This document shows, piece after piece, positions 10,639 to 20,807 of a DNA stretch of 64,000 nt. How positions within the stretch are numbered: position 1 is the stretch's first letter; each line of letters starts with the position of its first letter. Position numbers and translations under genes: made by a program. This stretch comes from Semisulcospira habei (lineage: Eukaryota > Mollusca > Gastropoda > Semisulcospiridae): the NCBI GenBank assembly GCA_036245525.1, contig BTPG01000005.1, positions 121,170,417 to 121,234,416 of the forward strand, given 5' to 3'. The notes beneath the pieces are model-generated. The model was not told the origin of the DNA and did not search any database. It saw nothing but the letters and a program-made list of their open reading frames with translations.

Positions 10639-11162
10639 TGTCAGTGACCTCATTAACCACCCTCCTGCTTCCGTCCCCCAGCGCGTAGCGAAAATCCGGT
10701 AAGTGATACTTACTGTAGGCATGCTGACCCTTATGCATGCAAGTGTGTTTCGTTGGGAAAAGTTACGTCTTCGTGTTATAGCTGTGGGAACTTTGTCAAT
10801 TTCACAACAAACACCGACATCGTACATCAACAAATTCTCGTTCTCTTTATTTTCACCATAATCTGCTACACAAGTGTAAGTCGTAATGTTGTCATGTTTG
10901 GTATCGGTATGTAGGTAATAATTTCAACTTTTGAACGATGCTACTTTCACAACAGTCACTTTAGGCTGAGATGTGTTATGAATACAAACGTGTAGGTAGT
11001 TGTTATAGCGCAGAGCTCCGGACACGCTGTATACAGCTCAGTTGCAAGTGCGATATAAATAGAATGAGCGAGCGAGAGGGTAATTTGACCTCGCTGCGCC
11101 TTATCTCTCTGGCCGCCTGAAGCGGACTAAGTGCTACGCGCAAGCACTGGCTGGTAAAGCCG
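10639..11162 (-). repeat. Right terminal inverted repeat of RAG1-N-like transposon
   Basis: Mirror copy of 6353-6866. Conserved blocks include the segment near 10690-10760 and the end near 11090-11120 (CTCGCTGCGCCTTATCTCTC). The match can be followed outward to about 11162, where the left arm enters the N gap, so the true terminus may lie further right. Confidence 0.88.
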
Positions 11163-11199
11163 TGCACAAGGTCACTGGCGAAGCTCACTGAAAGTCAAA

Positions 11200-11560
11200 G
11201 CCGGTCCGAACCGGACGGCGCTCAGTTCAACACAGTAGTCCACAAACTACGAGTAGGAGAGAAGTCAACGAAGTAGAGAGTCCAAGGCTATGAAAAACCC
11301 TCAAAGTCGAAGGCAAAAAAAAACTATCAAACACTGGTAGAAAAAGTTCCGGAGTAAGGCAAAAACTCGACTGTCCACGGTCGAGCTATGAGTGAAACTG
11401 ACAGGGTCGCCCTACGAATGCCGGGATAGGGTAGTAAGGGGAGGCCACCCGGGGCCCCGGTGCGTGGATCCCCGGTGTCTCCTCCTCAGTTGTGTGGGTT
11501 ACACAACTTTTGGCTGAAATCTATAGGCAATTGAGTGTATTCCAGATAGTAATGCCATCG
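11200..11560 (-). mobile_element. DIRS-H: left-end fragment of a DIRS element (minus orientation)
   Basis: About 11380-11560 is the reverse-complement match to the left ITR of DIRS-A (12457-12652), including the GGGGAGGCCACCCGGGG hairpin region and the terminal core TAATGCCATCGGTAATG. DNA inward of the ITR (about 11200-11380) resembles the start of the DIRS-A leader, for example the AAAAACTCGAC/GTCGAG block. The rest of that element is missing. The ITR tip is interrupted at 11574 by a LINE fragment and resumes at 11961. Confidence 0.75.
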
Positions 11561-11574
11561 GTAATGTATTTTGA

Positions 11575-11960
11575 TTGATTGATTGATTGTACATTGCTTA
11601 ACGTCCTGACAGCAACAAGGCTTTCTCAGGACGTGCCTGCACTGCTTGTGAAAAAAAACAAAACAGAATATTGAATGTATGTCGCCAGCCGGTCCACTAC
11701 GTTAAATAAACCTACAACATGGGGCCTAAATAAAGCCAAAACCATTTGGCAACACACATCCAACATCAAGAGCTACAGGCAGTGCAGACAGTAGGAAGAG
11801 TTTTAAAAAGGCAAATACAGATGAATGGACCTCGGGTAGACAGAAACAGATGCCCCAGAATAGAAAGGAAAACCCACCCTGTGGGGCTGACCAGGGTGAC
11901 CCTGGGAACTAAAAGGTACCTAACCCCACCCAAGTCCCCCAGGGCAGACCCGGGTGGGGT
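11575..11960 (-). mobile_element. 5'-truncated LINE fragment (386 bp) with 15-bp target duplication
   Basis: GGTAATGTATTTTGA is present at 11560-11574 and 11961-11975, exactly flanking the insert. The insert begins on this strand with TTGA repeats. These are the simple-repeat 3' tail of a minus-oriented LINE, followed by a GCTTAACGTCCTGAC segment typical of molluscan LINE 3' ends. It landed in the tip of the DIRS-H ITR, so it is younger than that ITR. Confidence 0.78.
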
Positions 11961-11989
11961 GGTAATGTATTTTGAAAAAAAAACAAACA

Positions 11990-12240
11990 AAAACAGTCTT
12001 CAGAAAATTGTTCGTCTCAGCTCAAAGATCATTGGGGAAGAACAGAAAAGTTTAGCCGTGTTCTGCGATCGTCATATTGTAAGAAAAGCTACTTCCATCC
12101 TGGCTAGTGATGCTCACGTGATGAAAGATCTCTTTGAATTGCTCCCGTCTGGCCGCCGATACAGACAACCATCATGTAAAACCAACCGCAGGAAACTGTC
12201 TTTCATCCCTGTTGCTGTCCGACTCTTAAATATTTTGTAA
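11990..12240 (+). pseudogene. LINE reverse transcriptase C-terminal fragment
   Basis: The last 80 or so codons read through LQKIVRLSSKIIG and LFELLPSGRRYR to CKTNRRKLSFIPVAVRLLN and a stop at 12238-12240. This LPSGRRYR...NR...SFIP ending is characteristic of the C-terminus of several animal LINE polymerases. The upstream RT domain is absent. It starts right after the A-rich tip of the DIRS-H ITR. Confidence 0.75.
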
Positions 12241-12256
12241 ATCTATGCAGCTGTTA

Positions 12257-12271
12257 AGTGTGTGTGTGTGT

Positions 12272-12317
<46 letters not shown>

Positions 12318-12322
12318 GTGTT
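12257..12322 (+). repeat. (TG)n microsatellite
   Basis: About 65 bases of TG dinucleotides with a few TA interruptions, lying in the short spacer between the LINE fragment and DIRS-A. Confidence 0.95.
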
Positions 12323-12456
12323 TTATACAGCTGTCTCAGCGCGTGAGTATCGCTGGCCTGGATGGACAGTTGTAGAGGGTGTAAGAGACGTTAATGTGTT
12401 CGCTGACAATGTCATTAAGTTTAAATAATGTTTTAGTAATTGTATTAGTTTAGAGT

Positions 12457-12652
12457 TTGTTTTTTCAAAATACATTACCGATGGCATTACTATCTGGGAA
12501 TACACTCTATTGCCTATAGATTTCAGCAAAAATTGTGTGTAGCACACAACTGGGGAGGAGACACCGAGGATCCAAGCACTATGACCCCGGGTGGCCTCCC
12601 CTTACTACCCTATCCTGGCGAGCACAGGGCGACCTCGTCAGTTTCACTCATA
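12457..12652 (+). repeat. Left ITR of DIRS-A
   Basis: The AT-rich tip TTTGTTTTTTCAAAATACAT leads into the core TTACCGATGGCATTACT. A short TTGTGTG/CACACAA hairpin follows, then a larger GC hairpin (about 12551-12600, stem GGGGAGG...CCTCCCC), then a TTTCACTCATAG segment. The same block appears inverted at 19811-20030. Confidence 0.9.
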
Positions 12653-13059
12653 GCTCGACCGGGGACGGTCGAGTTTTTGCCTTTCTCCGTTCTACGGGTT
12701 TCAGTGGTTTTTGACTGGGCTTGAATTGGAGTCTTCGATTCAGCCCTGGACTCACTACATTCGTGGTTTCCTTTGCCAATTGGCCTCATTGTGACCTGTG
12801 CGCCGACCGGTTTACCGGCTCTGACTTTGTGAGTTCACCCTTGGCTTGGCCTTGGGGTTCGACGACGCACGTGACTTGTGCCCTGCTGTTTTGTGCACGG
12901 TTGACTTTCTTCGCCGGCGTAGTTGGTTTAGGGCCTTATGGCTTCTTCTGTGTCGAAGACTTACCGCCGTGCGGGGACTTCCAGTGGCCGGATGATGCAC
13001 ACGACTCTTGCTTGCTGTGTTCGGGCGGTGCTTCGGACGGAACGTGTGACGGTGGCGCC

Positions 13060-14838
13060 GCTTGGACGGAAGACCGGTGTTCGCGCAGGTGGGACTTCTA
13101 CAGGCGTGACCGGGCCCCTCGCCCGCTTCTGTCTCCCCGGGATCCTCCACGGGTGGACGTACTTCCCTCGGCGCATCGGGCTTTCCGGCCCACAGGTAAG
13201 TCCCCTTCTTGTACCGTTACCTCGCAGGTTCTCCCTCCCCTCTCCGAGTCTTCGGAGCAGGGTAGGCGAGTTTCGGAGTTACGCTCCCCACGCTCTGCTT
13301 CGTTAGCGCGTGGCTTGAGCCCATTTTGGTTCCCACCCCCCGCTCTGCTTCGGGCGAGCGGTCTGGGAGAGATGAGCGTTCGTCGGCCACCCCCGGCTCT
13401 AGGTCTCCGGAGCGGGGGCGGGTGACGGAATGCAAGCATAAGAAAGAGAGTAAACATCATATGAAATGCTCTCGCTCACGCACCGAGGCTTTCGGAACGT
13501 GACTCGAGACCGTTAGTAATGCTGCCTCCCCGCTCTGTATTTTCCGAACGGGCACGGCATGCTTCGCTTTCTTCCCCCCCCCCCCCGCCCGCCCCGTCTC
13601 GCCTGGGCGGGCCCGGGGTGTGGTTGACTCTCGCCCCCCACGCTCCGAGGAGTCGCTTGGACGGAAGACCGGTGTTCGCGCAGGTGGGACTTCTACAGGC
13701 GTGACCGGGCCCCTCGCCCGCTTCTGTCTCCCCGGGATCCTCCACGGGTGGACGTACTTCCCTCGGCGCATCGGGCTTTCCGGCCCACAGGTAAGTCCCC
13801 TTCTTGTACCGTTACCTCGCAGGTTCTCCCTCCCCTCTCCGAGTCTTCGGAGCAGGGTAGGCGAGTTTCGGAGTTACGCTCCCCACGCTCTGCTTCGTTA
13901 GCGCGTGGCTTGAGCCCATTTTGGTTCCCACCCCCCGCTCTGCTTCGGGCGAGCGGTCTGGGAGAGATGAGCGTTCGTCGGCCACCCCCGGCTCTAGGTC
14001 TCCGGAGCGGGGGCGGGTGACGGAATGCAAGCATAAGAAAGAGAGTAAACGTCATATGAAATGCTCTCGCTCACGCACCGAGGCTTTCGGAACGTGACTC
14101 GAGACCGTTAGTAATGCTGCCTCCCCGCTCTGTATTTTCCGAACGGGCACGGCATGCTTCGCTTTCTTCCCCCCCCCCGCCCGCCCCGTCTCGCCTGGGC
14201 GGGCCCGGGGTGTGGTTGACTCTCGCCCCCCACGCTCCGAGGAGTCGCTTGGACGGAAGACCGGTGTTCGCGCAGGTGGGACTTCTACAGGCGTGACCGG
14301 GCCCCTCGCCCGCTTCTGTCTCCCCGGGATCCTCCACGGGTGGACGTACTTCCCTCGGCGCATCGGGCTTTCCGGCCCACAGGTAAGTCCCCTTCTTGTA
14401 CCGTTACCTCGCAGGTTCTCCCTCCCCTCTCCGAGTCTTCGGAGCAGGGTAGGCGAGTTTCGGAGTTACGCTCCCCACGCTCTGCTTCGTTAGCGCGTGG
14501 CTTGAGCCCATTTTGGTTCCCACCCCCCGCTCTGCTTCGGGCGAGCGGTCTGGGAGAGATGAGCGTTCGTCGGCCACCCCCGGCTCTAGGTCTCCGGAGC
14601 GGGGGCGGGTGACGGAATGCAAGCATAAGAAAGAGAGTAAACGTCATGAAATGCTCTCGCTCATGCACCGAGGCTTTCGGAACGTGACTCGAGACCGTTA
14701 GTAATGCTGCCTACCCGCTCTGTATTTTCCGAACGGGCACGGCATGCTTCGCTTTCTTCCCCCCCCCCCCGCCCGCCCCGTCTCGCCTGGGCGGGCCCGG
14801 GGTGTGGTTGACTCTCGCCCCCCACGCTCCGAGGAGTC
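13060..14838 (+). repeat. Three tandem 592-595-bp repeats in DIRS-A leader
   Basis: The unit begins GCTTGGACGGAAGACCGG at 13060, 13655 and 14247. The three units (595, 592 and 592 bp) are almost identical and differ mainly in poly-C run length and isolated bases. Each carries alternating CCCGCTC and GAGCGGG blocks able to pair. The long frames in these units repeat identically in several phases, which is expected of tandem GC-rich DNA and not evidence for coding. Confidence 0.95.
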
Positions 14839-15300
14839 GGAGCGGGGGTCGCGTGCACATAAATTGTCCCCTCCCCGCTTCGCTTCGCCTGAGCGGGCTT
14901 GGCGTGACCGTAGACTGTCCCCCCCCCCCCCGTCTCGTATCGACCGGACGGGCCCGGTGTGACTTTGACCCTCGCGCCCCCCCCCCCCCCCCTCGCTCCG
15001 AGGCTTCGGAGCTGGGGCAGCGGGCTCATAAATCGTCCCCTCCCCGCTCCGCCTTTCCTGAGCGGGCTTGGCGCGACCCTAGACTGTCCCCCCCCCCCCG
15101 CCTCGTATCGACCAGGCGGGCCCGGTGTGACATCGCGCGTCCTCCACGGTCCGAAACATCAGACGGGGGGCCGCGTGCCCGGTATTTGTCCCCTCCCCAC
15201 TCCGCCTTCCTGAGCGGGCTAGGTGAGACTCTTGGCGGTCCCCCCCTTCCCCCCCCCCGCACCGGTCCTCCCGGGCGGGCCAGGGGTGACCAGGCCACTT
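14838..15300 (+). repeat. Poly-C and GC-hairpin array in DIRS-A leader
   Basis: Two imperfect ~170-bp units (about 14855-15030 and 15030-15200) repeat CCCCTCCCCGCT, CCTGAGCGGGCTTGGCG and TCTCGTATCGACC blocks, separated by runs of 9-15 C. Similar G-runs and GAGCGGG blocks recur in DIRS-C at 40260-40660, so the array belongs to the subfamily. Confidence 0.85.
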
Positions 15301-16780
15301 CCTCGGTATTCCGATCGCGGTTTGTCGCTCACGTCGGCTGCCGCGTGCGGATCCCGACTTCGAGGTGGACCGTCGCTTTGCCACGGTCCCTCCGTCGCCG
15401 CGGCGCCCCTCTTTGCGTGCGTCGCGGGCGGCTGCGTCTACCTCGCGCGCGGCGGTGCGGCGCTCTCGTAGCCGCTCGCCCCTTTCGTCTTGCCGCGAGA
15501 AGATTAGTTTTGGAACCGGACGTCCTCAGCCTTCATCCGACGGACTCGGCCTCGGCGATCTTCTTGCAGGACTCGGCGGCTGGTTCTCCTTCCCGCCTTT
15601 TCCGCTGTCTCGTCGGCCTCCGCCTCGTCAGACGTTGCCGGCCCATCGCTCGGATCACAGACGGTCCACGCTCTGGGTGAGGCTTCAAGGCTTATCGCCA
15701 AGTCCCTACTGCCCGACGTCTGTCCGCCTTCGCCTCCTCCGAAGAGACTGGCTTCGGCCATGGTCGACGCGCAGAGGCAAGTCCAGCGCCGCAAGTCCCT
15801 CCCGCAGCCAGCCGGCTTCCGGGACCTCACCGATGCTTCTCCGCCCAGCTGAGTAACAACGCTTTCGGCGACACGGGATACTTTACCGCGCTCGATCGCC
15901 GGTGGGAATCAACTTAAGCTTCCGCCAGGCCTGGTACGCTGGACACTCCCAAGCCTTCGCCATACCTTTTCCAGCGGTGAATGCGGCGGCCTTACTACAG
16001 GCGGGCGGCCGCAGGCTCGTCCAGAACTCGTGGCCTCGGCCTCTCGACAGGATCGCCTCCTTAGCGCGGAACTCGCTGGCGTGCTCGGGTTTTGGATCGG
16101 GCTACCCAGGCAGCCCTGCAGTGCCTACAGGATACGTGGGACCTGGAGGCTCAGTCCCCGCTTCGTGACGTGCAGTCCATCCTGATAGCGGCCAACCGGT
16201 CCGCCTACCATTCTTCCGCCAACGCCAGGGCAGCAGCTGCCAATTGCGACCTCTGGAGGAGGGATACCCTTTTGCGCCTCTGCTCGGTCCTTCCCCTGTC
16301 AGTGAAGACCCAGCTCCGTCAAGCCCCCTTAGGTGGTCCTCAGCTGTTCGGCGACACTTGACACACCGTTAGGGAATCTTCCAAGGACTTGTGGCCCAAG
16401 CCTGCATCTAACTCAGCCTCGACCCGCTCTCGCGCCCCCCGCCGGCCGGGGGTCGTGCCCGGCGGTCTTTCAGGCCCTCCGTTCCTACAGTCGGATCTTC
16501 ACGAGGTCGGGCCCGTCCATTCCAGGCTACTCTGGCCGGCCCCGCCCCTCGCCCTGCTTGGCCCCGCGGTGCCCGTAGATCGGGCCGCGGTCGGGCTCAT
16601 TGCCTCGCTCCCGCCTCCGCCCCCGCCCTCAGTTCTCAGGTCTCCCGTCGGCGGGCGGCTGTCGCTCTTCAGCGATCTTGGAGATCGCTGTTCCCGGACG
16701 ACCCCTGGATTCTTTCCACCTTTACCGCAGGCCTGCAACTTCGTTCCTGTCGCCTCCGCCTCTTCGCAGATCACCCATGT
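15300..16780 (+). pseudogene. DIRS-A gag-like region, frameshifted
   Basis: The position between leader repeats and RT suggests a gag/ORF1 remnant. Recognisable pieces sit in different frames: an ALGEASRLIAKSL segment near 15675, an AFGDTGYFTALDRRW segment near 15860, and an ALQCLQDTWDLEAQ...ANRSAYHSSANARAA segment near 16110-16240. The region is Arg/Ser/Pro-rich before these blocks. No zinc knuckle is seen. DIRS gag proteins are poorly conserved, so the call rests mainly on position and on fragments that look like real protein. Confidence 0.55.
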
Positions 16781-18661
16781 GGACCCAGGAACCGCTCGAC
16801 GGCACACAGGCGGACGCTCTGCGCGGGGAAGTGGCGACCCTCCTCACCAAAGCGGCGACAGAGGTGGTTTCGCGGCAGGACTCTCCGGCGTTCTACAGCC
16901 GACTCTTCTAGTTCCCAAACCAGGTGGCAAGTGGCGTCCAGTTATCGACTTATCAGCGCTAAACAAGTTCATTTGGCCCCTCGCTTCAGGATAGAGACGG
17001 CCAGGACTCTCCGTGCGGCCCTCCGGCCGATGGACTTTGCGATCAGCCTCGATCTGTCAGACGCCTATCTGCACGTCCCGATTCTTCCGTCGTTTCGCCG
17101 GTACCTTCGGTTTGCCTTGGGGGGATCGTCTACCAGTTCTGCGCCCTTCCTTTCAGCCTCGACATCAGTCCGTGGGGGGTTACAAGACTGCTCGACGCCG
17201 TGATAGCCTACTTCCGTCAGCGCTCCTTGAGCCCGGCCTCCAATTACTTGGACGACCTTCTACTGCGCAACTTGGTTTCCGCAGCCCTCCAGACGGACAG
17301 GGATGCCCTGCTTTCCCTTCTGTGTCGTCTAGGTTTCCTACTCATTTTGGGGAAATCCGATCTTCTCCCTCTCGACGGTTTCTACATCGGGGGATGGAAT
17401 TCCTGACCGACCTCAACCTTGTCCGCCTGCCTCTGGCCAGGCGACAGAAGATCGTCGGCTTAGCGACTTCGATGGGGATGGGATCCTCCTTCACCGCCAG
17501 GGTCTGGCTTCAACTCCTGGGCCTCCTCAGTGCGGCTGCGGACCTGCTTCCCTTGGGCAGACTTATGCTCGGCCTCTCCAGCTACGTCTCCTTCTTCACT
17601 GGCGACCCTCGGGCGCTCTGTTGGATCTAGTACCTGTCACGCCTCTGGCTCGTCCTCACCTCGAGAGGTGGGCGGACCTCGCTTGGCTGGCTTCGGGGGT
17701 GGCCCTACACTCCCCGCCGCCTCGGTGGTCTCTCTGTACAGATGCGAGCCAGGCCGGCTGGGGCGCGCACCTGTTACCGGATTCTCTCGGCCTCGGGCGT
17801 TGGCTTCGGGAGCTGTTAGGGAATCACATCAACTGGCTGGAGCTGAAGGCAGTTGGGTTGGCATTCGACGTTGGCAGGAGACCTTGGCCAATCAGGAAGT
17901 CCTCGTGCTCTCCGACAACTCGACGGTGGTGGCTTACATACAGAATCAGGGGGGCTCTCACTCGCCCTCCCTTGTTTCTTCGGGACCACCTTCTCCTCTG
18001 GTGCAGGGATCGAGGCTTTGCCCTACGAGCCCGCCACATCCCTGGCCACCTCAACGTGATTGCGGACGCCCTGTCTCGTCGCGGACAGTTGCTCCACACG
18101 GAGCGGTCCCTACGCCCGGATATTTTTCGCCTGCTCTGCTCTCACTGGGAAACGCCGCTAGTGGATCTGTTTGCCACCAGATGTAACAGCCAGCTCCCGG
18201 TCTACGTCTCGCCAGTCCCGGATCCACTCGCTTGGGCAGTGGACGCGCTCGCCATTCCTTGGGTCGGCCTGATTGCTTACGCCTACCCCCCGTCAGTCCT
18301 CGTTCCGAAGGTACTGCGGAAGCTTCTGGGATGCTCGGCGGTCCTCCTGCTGGTGGCCCCCTTCAACTGGACCAAGAGCTGGACCACGGACCTCCTCGCG
18401 CTTGCGACGGACCCTCCTCTGGAGCTTCCTACCCCTCCCACGATGCTCAAGCAGCCCCGTCAGTGGCTTTTCCATCCGTGCCCCGAACGCCTCCGCCTAC
18501 ACGCTTGGAGGTTGTCCGGCACGCCCTCGCCGCTAGAGGTTCTCGGATGCTGCAGTGGCGGCAATTGCAGCAGCCCGCAGACTCTCTACAAGGAAGGTGT
18601 ACGAAGGCAAGTGGAGGGTCTTTCAGACCTGATGCACCTCCCATGGGCTCCCTCCCACTAA
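16780..18661 (+). pseudogene. DIRS-A reverse transcriptase-RNase H, frameshifted
   Basis: The segments in order are: VPKPGGKWRPVIDLSALN near 16915; FAISLDLSDAYLHVPI, the motif A region with catalytic Asp, near 17040; and YLDDLLL, the catalytic YxDD, near 17250. The RNase H part has CTDASQAGWGAHL near 17736 and an ADALSR segment near 18064. It is followed by a LVDLFATRCNSQLP connection region and a FNWTKSW segment before the stop at 18661. Frames change near 16975, 17150 and 17400, so the protein cannot be made intact. It would copy the element RNA into DNA. Confidence 0.88.
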
Positions 18662-19508
18662 CCTAGCCTCCCACCAACTGGCGGAGTTCTTCCTGTGGCT
18701 CTTCGACGACCGGGGCTTAGCCCCGGTCACCATCAAGGGCTACCGCGCTATGATCGCGGACACCTACCGTCACCGGTGTCTTCCGGACCCAGGCGCCTGC
18801 AAGGATCTGTCGAATTTCTGGCTCACTTTGAACTCCGACGTCCGGTTTCACGTTCCCTAGTACCCCGGTGGGATCTTACCTGGGTACTGACGTGGTTGAA
18901 TACGGACCGGTTTGAGCCCCTCCCCTTGGCTCGGTTCTCAGACTTGACCCGGAAAACCTGTTTCCTTCTGGCTCTCGTTACAGCGTCCCGAGTCAGCGAG
19001 CTTCACGCGCTCTCGATGCTCCCAGCCTGTTTGCAGTTCGTTCCGACGGTTCTGCGCAGCGGCTCTCCGATCCGTCCTTCCTGGCCAAGAACCGCCGCCC
19101 CGCGGCGGCTTCTCAGGTGCTAACGATACGGCCTCTCCGTGGAGCGGACCTCTCCCCTGGATCGCGGCAACAGGACCCAGTGCGGGCGCTAATGATTTAC
19201 CTGCGCCGCTCTAAGCCGCAGCGCCGGGGGCGCTCGCGCCTCTTCTTACCTTGTCCGCGGGCGGACGCCACGTCTCGGCCCAGATCGTGTCATCCTGGCT
19301 GCGGTGGGTGATTAGGTCAGCCTACCTAGACCTCTCCCCACGCGGCGCTGAGCCTTTACAAATCCGGGCGCATGAAGGGAGAGCAGTAGCCGCCAGTCTA
19401 GCCCTGGACTGCAACTGCTCGGTCAAAGATATTGTGGCAGCGGGTGGCTGGCGCTCAGACTCCACTTTCGCACGCTTCTACCTTAAGAGACCTATCCGGC
19501 CGACGTGA
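18662..19508 (+). pseudogene. DIRS-A tyrosine recombinase, frameshifted
   Basis: The N-terminal core-binding part has an APVTIKGYRAMIADTYRH segment near 18722. The catalytic domain shows Arg in TASRVSELHAL (about 18985), HxxR in AHEGRAVAAS (about 19370), a GGW position near 19443, and the nucleophile Tyr in FARFYLKRPIRP near 19470-19500. All catalytic positions are present, but they lie in three frames, with shifts near 19110 and 19240. It would integrate a circular DNA copy without target duplication. The stop lies 167 bp before the ICR. Confidence 0.88.
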
Positions 19509-19675
19509 CTCCCTGGCACGGGTGGGCGACATCTTCGCGGCCCAGCACTCCCTCCGAGCGCTGCTGGCGTCTTAGGCACATCATAGCTGAAATCGTCGGG
19601 AGTTCTCTCTCGATGGGGCCGGCGGAGTGGTTGGGTTATGGTTAGATACGGCACCCTCCGCCTGTTCGCCATTCT

Positions 19676-19773
19676 CCCAGATAGTAATGCCATCGGTAAT
19701 GTATTTTGAAAAAACAAATGAATTTTTTTTCTAAAATGTATTTTTTTGAAAAATACTTACCGATGGCATTACT
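19676..19773 (+). repeat. ICR (internal complementary region) of DIRS-A
   Basis: The first half (CCCAGATAGTAATGCC to about 19718) is the reverse complement of the left tip. The second half (about 19718-19773) is the reverse complement of the right tip. Read through, it equals the complement of the junction formed when the two ends are joined, which defines a DIRS ICR. Confidence 0.92.
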
Positions 19774-19810
19774 CGGATGGCCCTCCCGCCTGCCCCGCTT
19801 GCCGCTTGTG
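19774..19810 (+). promoter_or_regulatory. Conserved CCTGCCCCGCTTGC box between ICR and right ITR
   Basis: A CCCTCC-x-CCTGCCCCGCTTGC block follows the ICR directly. The same block sits in the same place in DIRS-B (about 22112-22145, inverted), DIRS-C (about 37494-37525, inverted) and DIRS-E (about 62672-62702), and in a shortened form in DIRS-D (about 50372-50392). Its conservation between otherwise different subfamilies suggests a functional site; the role is unknown. Confidence 0.6.
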
Positions 19811-20030
19811 GCTATGTGTGAAACTGACGAGGTCGCCCTGTGCTCGCCGGGATAGGGTAGTAAGGGGAGGCCACCCGGGGTCATAGTGCTTGGATCCCCG
19901 GTGTCTCCTCCCCAGTTGTGTGCTACACACAATTTTTGCTGAAATCTATAGGCAATAGAGTGTATTCCCAGATAGTAATGCCATCGGTAAGTATTTTTCA
20001 AAAAAATACATTTTAGAAAAAAAATTCATT
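19811..20030 (-). repeat. Right ITR of DIRS-A
   Basis: Inverted copy of 12457-12652 with the same hairpins. It has a longer AT-rich tip (core followed by GTAAGTATTTTTC and ending AAATTCATT) than the left end, so the ITRs are not identical at their extremities. The ICR reproduces this asymmetry. Confidence 0.9.
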
Positions 20031-20154
20031 TTAATAGGTCTTAATCTTAGTCTTAATATTGGTATTTTCAGTCTTACAGATTTAGCATATTAATATCAGG
20101 TACAACTGGGATATTAGAATGTCCTGATATTAATTAATGTTTATTGAATGACTT

Positions 20155-20260
20155 TTATTTGATTGTTCCCCCCCCCCCCCCCCCATCCACACAAATGTAA
20201 TTGCCCTTTAAGGGATAAATAAAGTTGTTTTGAATTTGAATTTGTCAGTTGTAGGGACAC
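20155..20260 (+). repeat. Poly-C run and LINE-like 3' tail
   Basis: A run of about 18 C is followed by CCCTTTAAGGGATAAATAAA and a short TTGAATT repeat. This resembles the 3' tail of an L2/CR1-type LINE that uses a short tandem tail. No coding part is attached. The sequence from 20260 to 20560 shows nothing recognisable. Confidence 0.5.
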
Positions 20261-20579
20261 AAAGTTTATCGTAGGTATGTGGCCCGTATAGGGTGTACAT
20301 TGTGAGAGACGCAGCGTAACAGTGGTGTACGTTATGTGAGGAACTTTGTGTCGCCAGTGTTGACATTTGCAGAAGAGAAGACATTGTATCAGTGTTGGTG
20401 CATTTGGGAATGCATTGTGTGGAAATCGCATCGCTGAATTAAAATACTGTTGGAACTGTTACTCTAGTGTAGCCTACATCCTTAAGCCACGGGTGACGGG
20501 TTGCAGCTGAATGAAGTTTATTTAAAAGAACCTTACGTGCGTGCGTTTGGTGTGTTTATCATACTATGACTACGACTCC

Positions 20580-20806
20580 AACACGTAACACAGTATCACT
20601 AGGCAGGCATTGTCATGGAAACCCCAGGGAAAGAGGAAAAGAGGCAGGCCGAAAAACACCTGGTGTCGAGACCTCCAAGCAGACATCAAGAGACTGGGCA
20701 CCACCTGGAGTAAAATTGAAGGAGAAGCACAGGACAGGAGTCGCTGGGGTCTCTCGTCGACGGCCTATACCCTGGGCGGGGTGACAGGCGTAAGTAAGTA
20801 AGTAAC
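20580..20806 (+). mobile_element. RTE LINE 3'-end fragment (plus), GTAA tail
   Basis: It is the reverse-complement match to the 3' end of the RTE copies at 40671 and 59522. It encodes the conserved end of the RTE polymerase ([21 protein letters not shown]...) and terminates in four GTAA repeats at 20789-20804. It is strongly 5'-truncated, and its 5' junction is not clear. Confidence 0.85.
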
Positions 20807-20807
20807 T

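Larger units (their letters stand above)
6353..11162 (+). mobile_element. DNA transposon with RAG1-N-domain-like transposase (N-RAG-TP-like)
   Basis: Two long inverted repeats (6353-6866 and 10639-11162) flank one broken transposase gene (7041-10421). The zinc-binding N-terminus of the protein resembles the N-terminal region of vertebrate RAG1. From memory, this combination was described in Aplysia as N-RAG-TP. The catalytic part looks like an RNase-H-fold DDE transposase related to the CMC/Transib groups, but I cannot assign the superfamily firmly. The left terminus is hidden in the N gap, so no target-site duplication can be read. The copy is non-functional: it carries a 557-bp insertion, a frameshift and a stop. 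Confidence 0.75.
12457..20030 (+). mobile_element. DIRS-A: structurally complete DIRS retroelement with decayed genes
   Basis: The layout is the textbook DIRS one: left ITR, internal region, RT-RNase H, tyrosine recombinase, ICR, right ITR. The ICR (19676-19773) joins the reverse complements of the two element tips, the signature of a circular DNA intermediate resolved by the YR. There is no target-site duplication; TTT occurs at both junctions, as expected for YR-mediated insertion. The genes contain multiple frameshifts, so this copy is inactive. It is very GC-rich internally compared with the AT-rich tips. Confidence 0.9.

Noticed and set aside
12721..14701. Many overlapping long frames on both strands in the DIRS-A leader
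   Set aside because: They repeat in each 592-bp unit, occur in several phases on both strands, and have the Pro/Arg/Ser composition of GC-rich non-coding DNA.
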